Of a DNA stretch of 15,447 bases, positions 14,358 through 15,447 are shown piece after piece (positions within the stretch are counted from its first letter, which is position 1; each line of letters opens with the position of its first letter). The DNA comes from an uncultured Achromobacter sp. (GTDB lineage Bacteria > Pseudomonadota > Gammaproteobacteria > Burkholderiales > Burkholderiaceae_B), in the NCBI GenBank assembly GCA_913775005.1, contig CAJYKY010000107.1, positions 1 through 15,447 on the forward strand. The letters run 5' to 3'. The translations under genes and the position numbers were made by a program. The notes beneath the pieces are model-generated. The model was given only the letters and a program-made list of their open reading frames with translations, was not told where the DNA came from and made no database searches.

Positions 14358-15447
14358 ATGAACGCACAAGACCTCTTCAACGTGTTGACGCAGCATGCGA
14401 CCAGCACGTACCGGCCCGCAACGATCGGGGCGCGCGCCTCGCTGTCCTACGCCGCGTTAAGCGCCTATGTGCAGGAACGCGCGGCGCTGTATGCAAAGCT
14501 GTCGGTCAAGGTGCTGCTGACCATGCAGGACAACACGCCGTGGACGATCGTCGATGACCTGGCGGCGTTGATGGCCCCGGTGGTGCATGTGCCGCTGCCG
14601 CCGCTGGCCACGGACAGCATGCTTGTCAGCGCGATGCAGCGCTGCGGCGTGGATACGATCATTGCGCCAGGCACGATGACATCCCGGCTCGTCCGGCTAG
14701 GGCTGTCACCGCTGATCACGCTGCCTGGCGGCGACGGCGTGTTCGTGCGAGACGCGCTGTTCTCGCGTGACGCGCAATACTGCGCGCCCCTGCCCGACGG
14801 CACCGCCAAGATCATTTTCGACACCGGCAACGATGAGATGAGCCGCGGCATCTGCCTGAGCGCTCCGGCGCTGCTGACTGCCGCTGCATCGCTTGCGCAT
14901 GCGCTGGCCGAGCGCGGCATCAAGCGTCATCTGATGACGCGCCCCATGGCCACGCTGCAAGAGTGCGTGATGGGCGCCTACGCCAGCCTGATCGCGGGCG
15001 CGACGTGCGTGGCGCTGCCTGGCAGCCATCTTGGGCTGGGCGCCACGGGCGTGGACCCGCTGGCCTTGCATGAAGAGCTTGAACATCACGGCGCGCAAAG
15101 CTTTCTGGCCGCGCCGCAAGCGCTGGTGGACTATGCCACCTTTCTTCAGGAGCGCCGCGCGCGCGTGCCCGTGACGCTGCGCTGCGCCTTGCTCGATGGG
15201 CCGGCGGATGAGCTGGGCGTGCGCCGTCTGTTTGAAGCGGCGGGACTGCCGGTCGTGCCGACATTCGCCGTGCCGGAGGCTGCGTCGGTGGTGACGCTGA
15301 ACGGCGACGGCGTGCGCCACCCGGGCTCGGCTGGCGCGGTGCTGCCCCACGCAAGCTTGCGGGTGTCAGCGCGCGGTGAAGTCGAAGTCCAGGGCACGCT
15401 GTTCCTGGGCTATGTCGACGCGCCGCCGTTCACCGGCGAATGGTGGG
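14358..15447 (+). CDS. ANL-superfamily (AMP-dependent ligase-like) protein, 3' end outside the window
   Basis: The frame is open from ATG 14358 to the window end (363 codons seen), so the gene is cut on the right. GGGG six bases before the ATG serves as a weak ribosome site. Order of segments and phrases such as ATLQECVMGAYASLIAGATCVALP, LAAPQALVDYA and HPGSAGAVLPHASLRV...GEVEVQGTLFLGY fit the large domain of acyl-CoA synthetase-like enzymes, close to a pseudomonad AMP-binding protein group I recall. The usual core motifs are degraded. The phosphate loop (normally YTSGTTGxPKG) reads FDTGNDEMSRG at 154-164, the GGxPxS region reads DGPADE at 280-285, and the YGxTE region reads FAVPEA at 303-308. 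It may bind nucleotide differently or not at all. An ECF promoter match sits ~100 bp upstream. Confidence 0.8.
   Translation, partial: MNAQDLFNVLTQHATSTYRPATIGARASLSYAALSAYVQERAALYAKLSVKVLLTMQDNTPWTIVDDLAALMAPVVHVPLPPLATDSMLVSAMQRCGVDTIIAPGTMTSRLVRLGLSPLITLPGGDGVFVRDALFSRDAQYCAPLPDGTAKIIFDTGNDEMSRGICLSAPALLTAAASLAHALAERGIKRHLMTRPMATLQECVMGAYASLIAGATCVALPGSHLGLGATGVDPLALHEELEHHGAQSFLAAPQALVDYATFLQERRARVPVTLRCALLDGPADELGVRRLFEAAGLPVVPTFAVPEAASVVTLNGDGVRHPGSAGAVLPHASLRVSARGEVEVQGTLFLGYVDAPPFTGEWW

Noticed and set aside
1..15447. Mobile element, CRISPR array, tRNA or riboswitch
   Set aside because: No terminal repeats, transposase, regularly spaced repeats, cloverleaf or aptamer-like conserved core was seen on either strand.

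Overview
The window is GC-rich and densely packed. It looks like the chromosome of a Burkholderiales betaproteobacterium, most likely Alcaligenaceae (Achromobacter/Bordetella type). This rests on the Bug-family solute receptor, the number of LysR regulators beside catabolic genes, and the codon bias; no rRNA or tRNA is present to test it. I see no insertion sequence, CRISPR array, tRNA or integration site. Nearly every base lies in or next to a recognisable gene.

Left part (1-4408): a 5'-truncated amidase runs into a second amidase coming from the other strand, and their 3' ends overlap by 79 bp. The second amidase follows a Bug periplasmic receptor through an ATGA stop/start overlap, and a LysR regulator is divergent from the receptor. 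This reads as a small capture-and-hydrolyse unit for an unknown amide, with its own regulator. Middle part (4374-9554): dkgB (aldo/keto reductase) is divergent from a YafC-like LysR, the same gene pair as in E. coli, with a good inverted repeat between them. A DUF4261 protein follows, then an MFS exporter divergent from a third LysR.

Right part (9583-15447) is the most interesting. An ECF sigma factor and a six-helix NrsF-type anti-sigma factor form a coupled pair (TAGTG overlap). On each side of this pair is a perfect match to GTAAC-N16-CGAA, pointing outward. As I recall it, this is the promoter form read by the Caulobacter SigF/NrsF system, which responds to chromate and cadmium. The left copy faces an EAL-domain c-di-GMP phosphodiesterase gene, followed closely on the same strand by an ornithine-cyclodeaminase-family reductase and the quinone reductase qor. 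The right copy faces a gene for an ANL-superfamily (AMP-ligase-like) protein whose core nucleotide-binding motifs are degenerate and which runs off the window.

The main hypothesis is therefore a local NrsF/sigma stress regulon joining c-di-GMP breakdown, imine and quinone reduction and an unusual acyl-activating-like protein. The two promoter matches are seen directly. The joint regulation and the stress signal are inferred.
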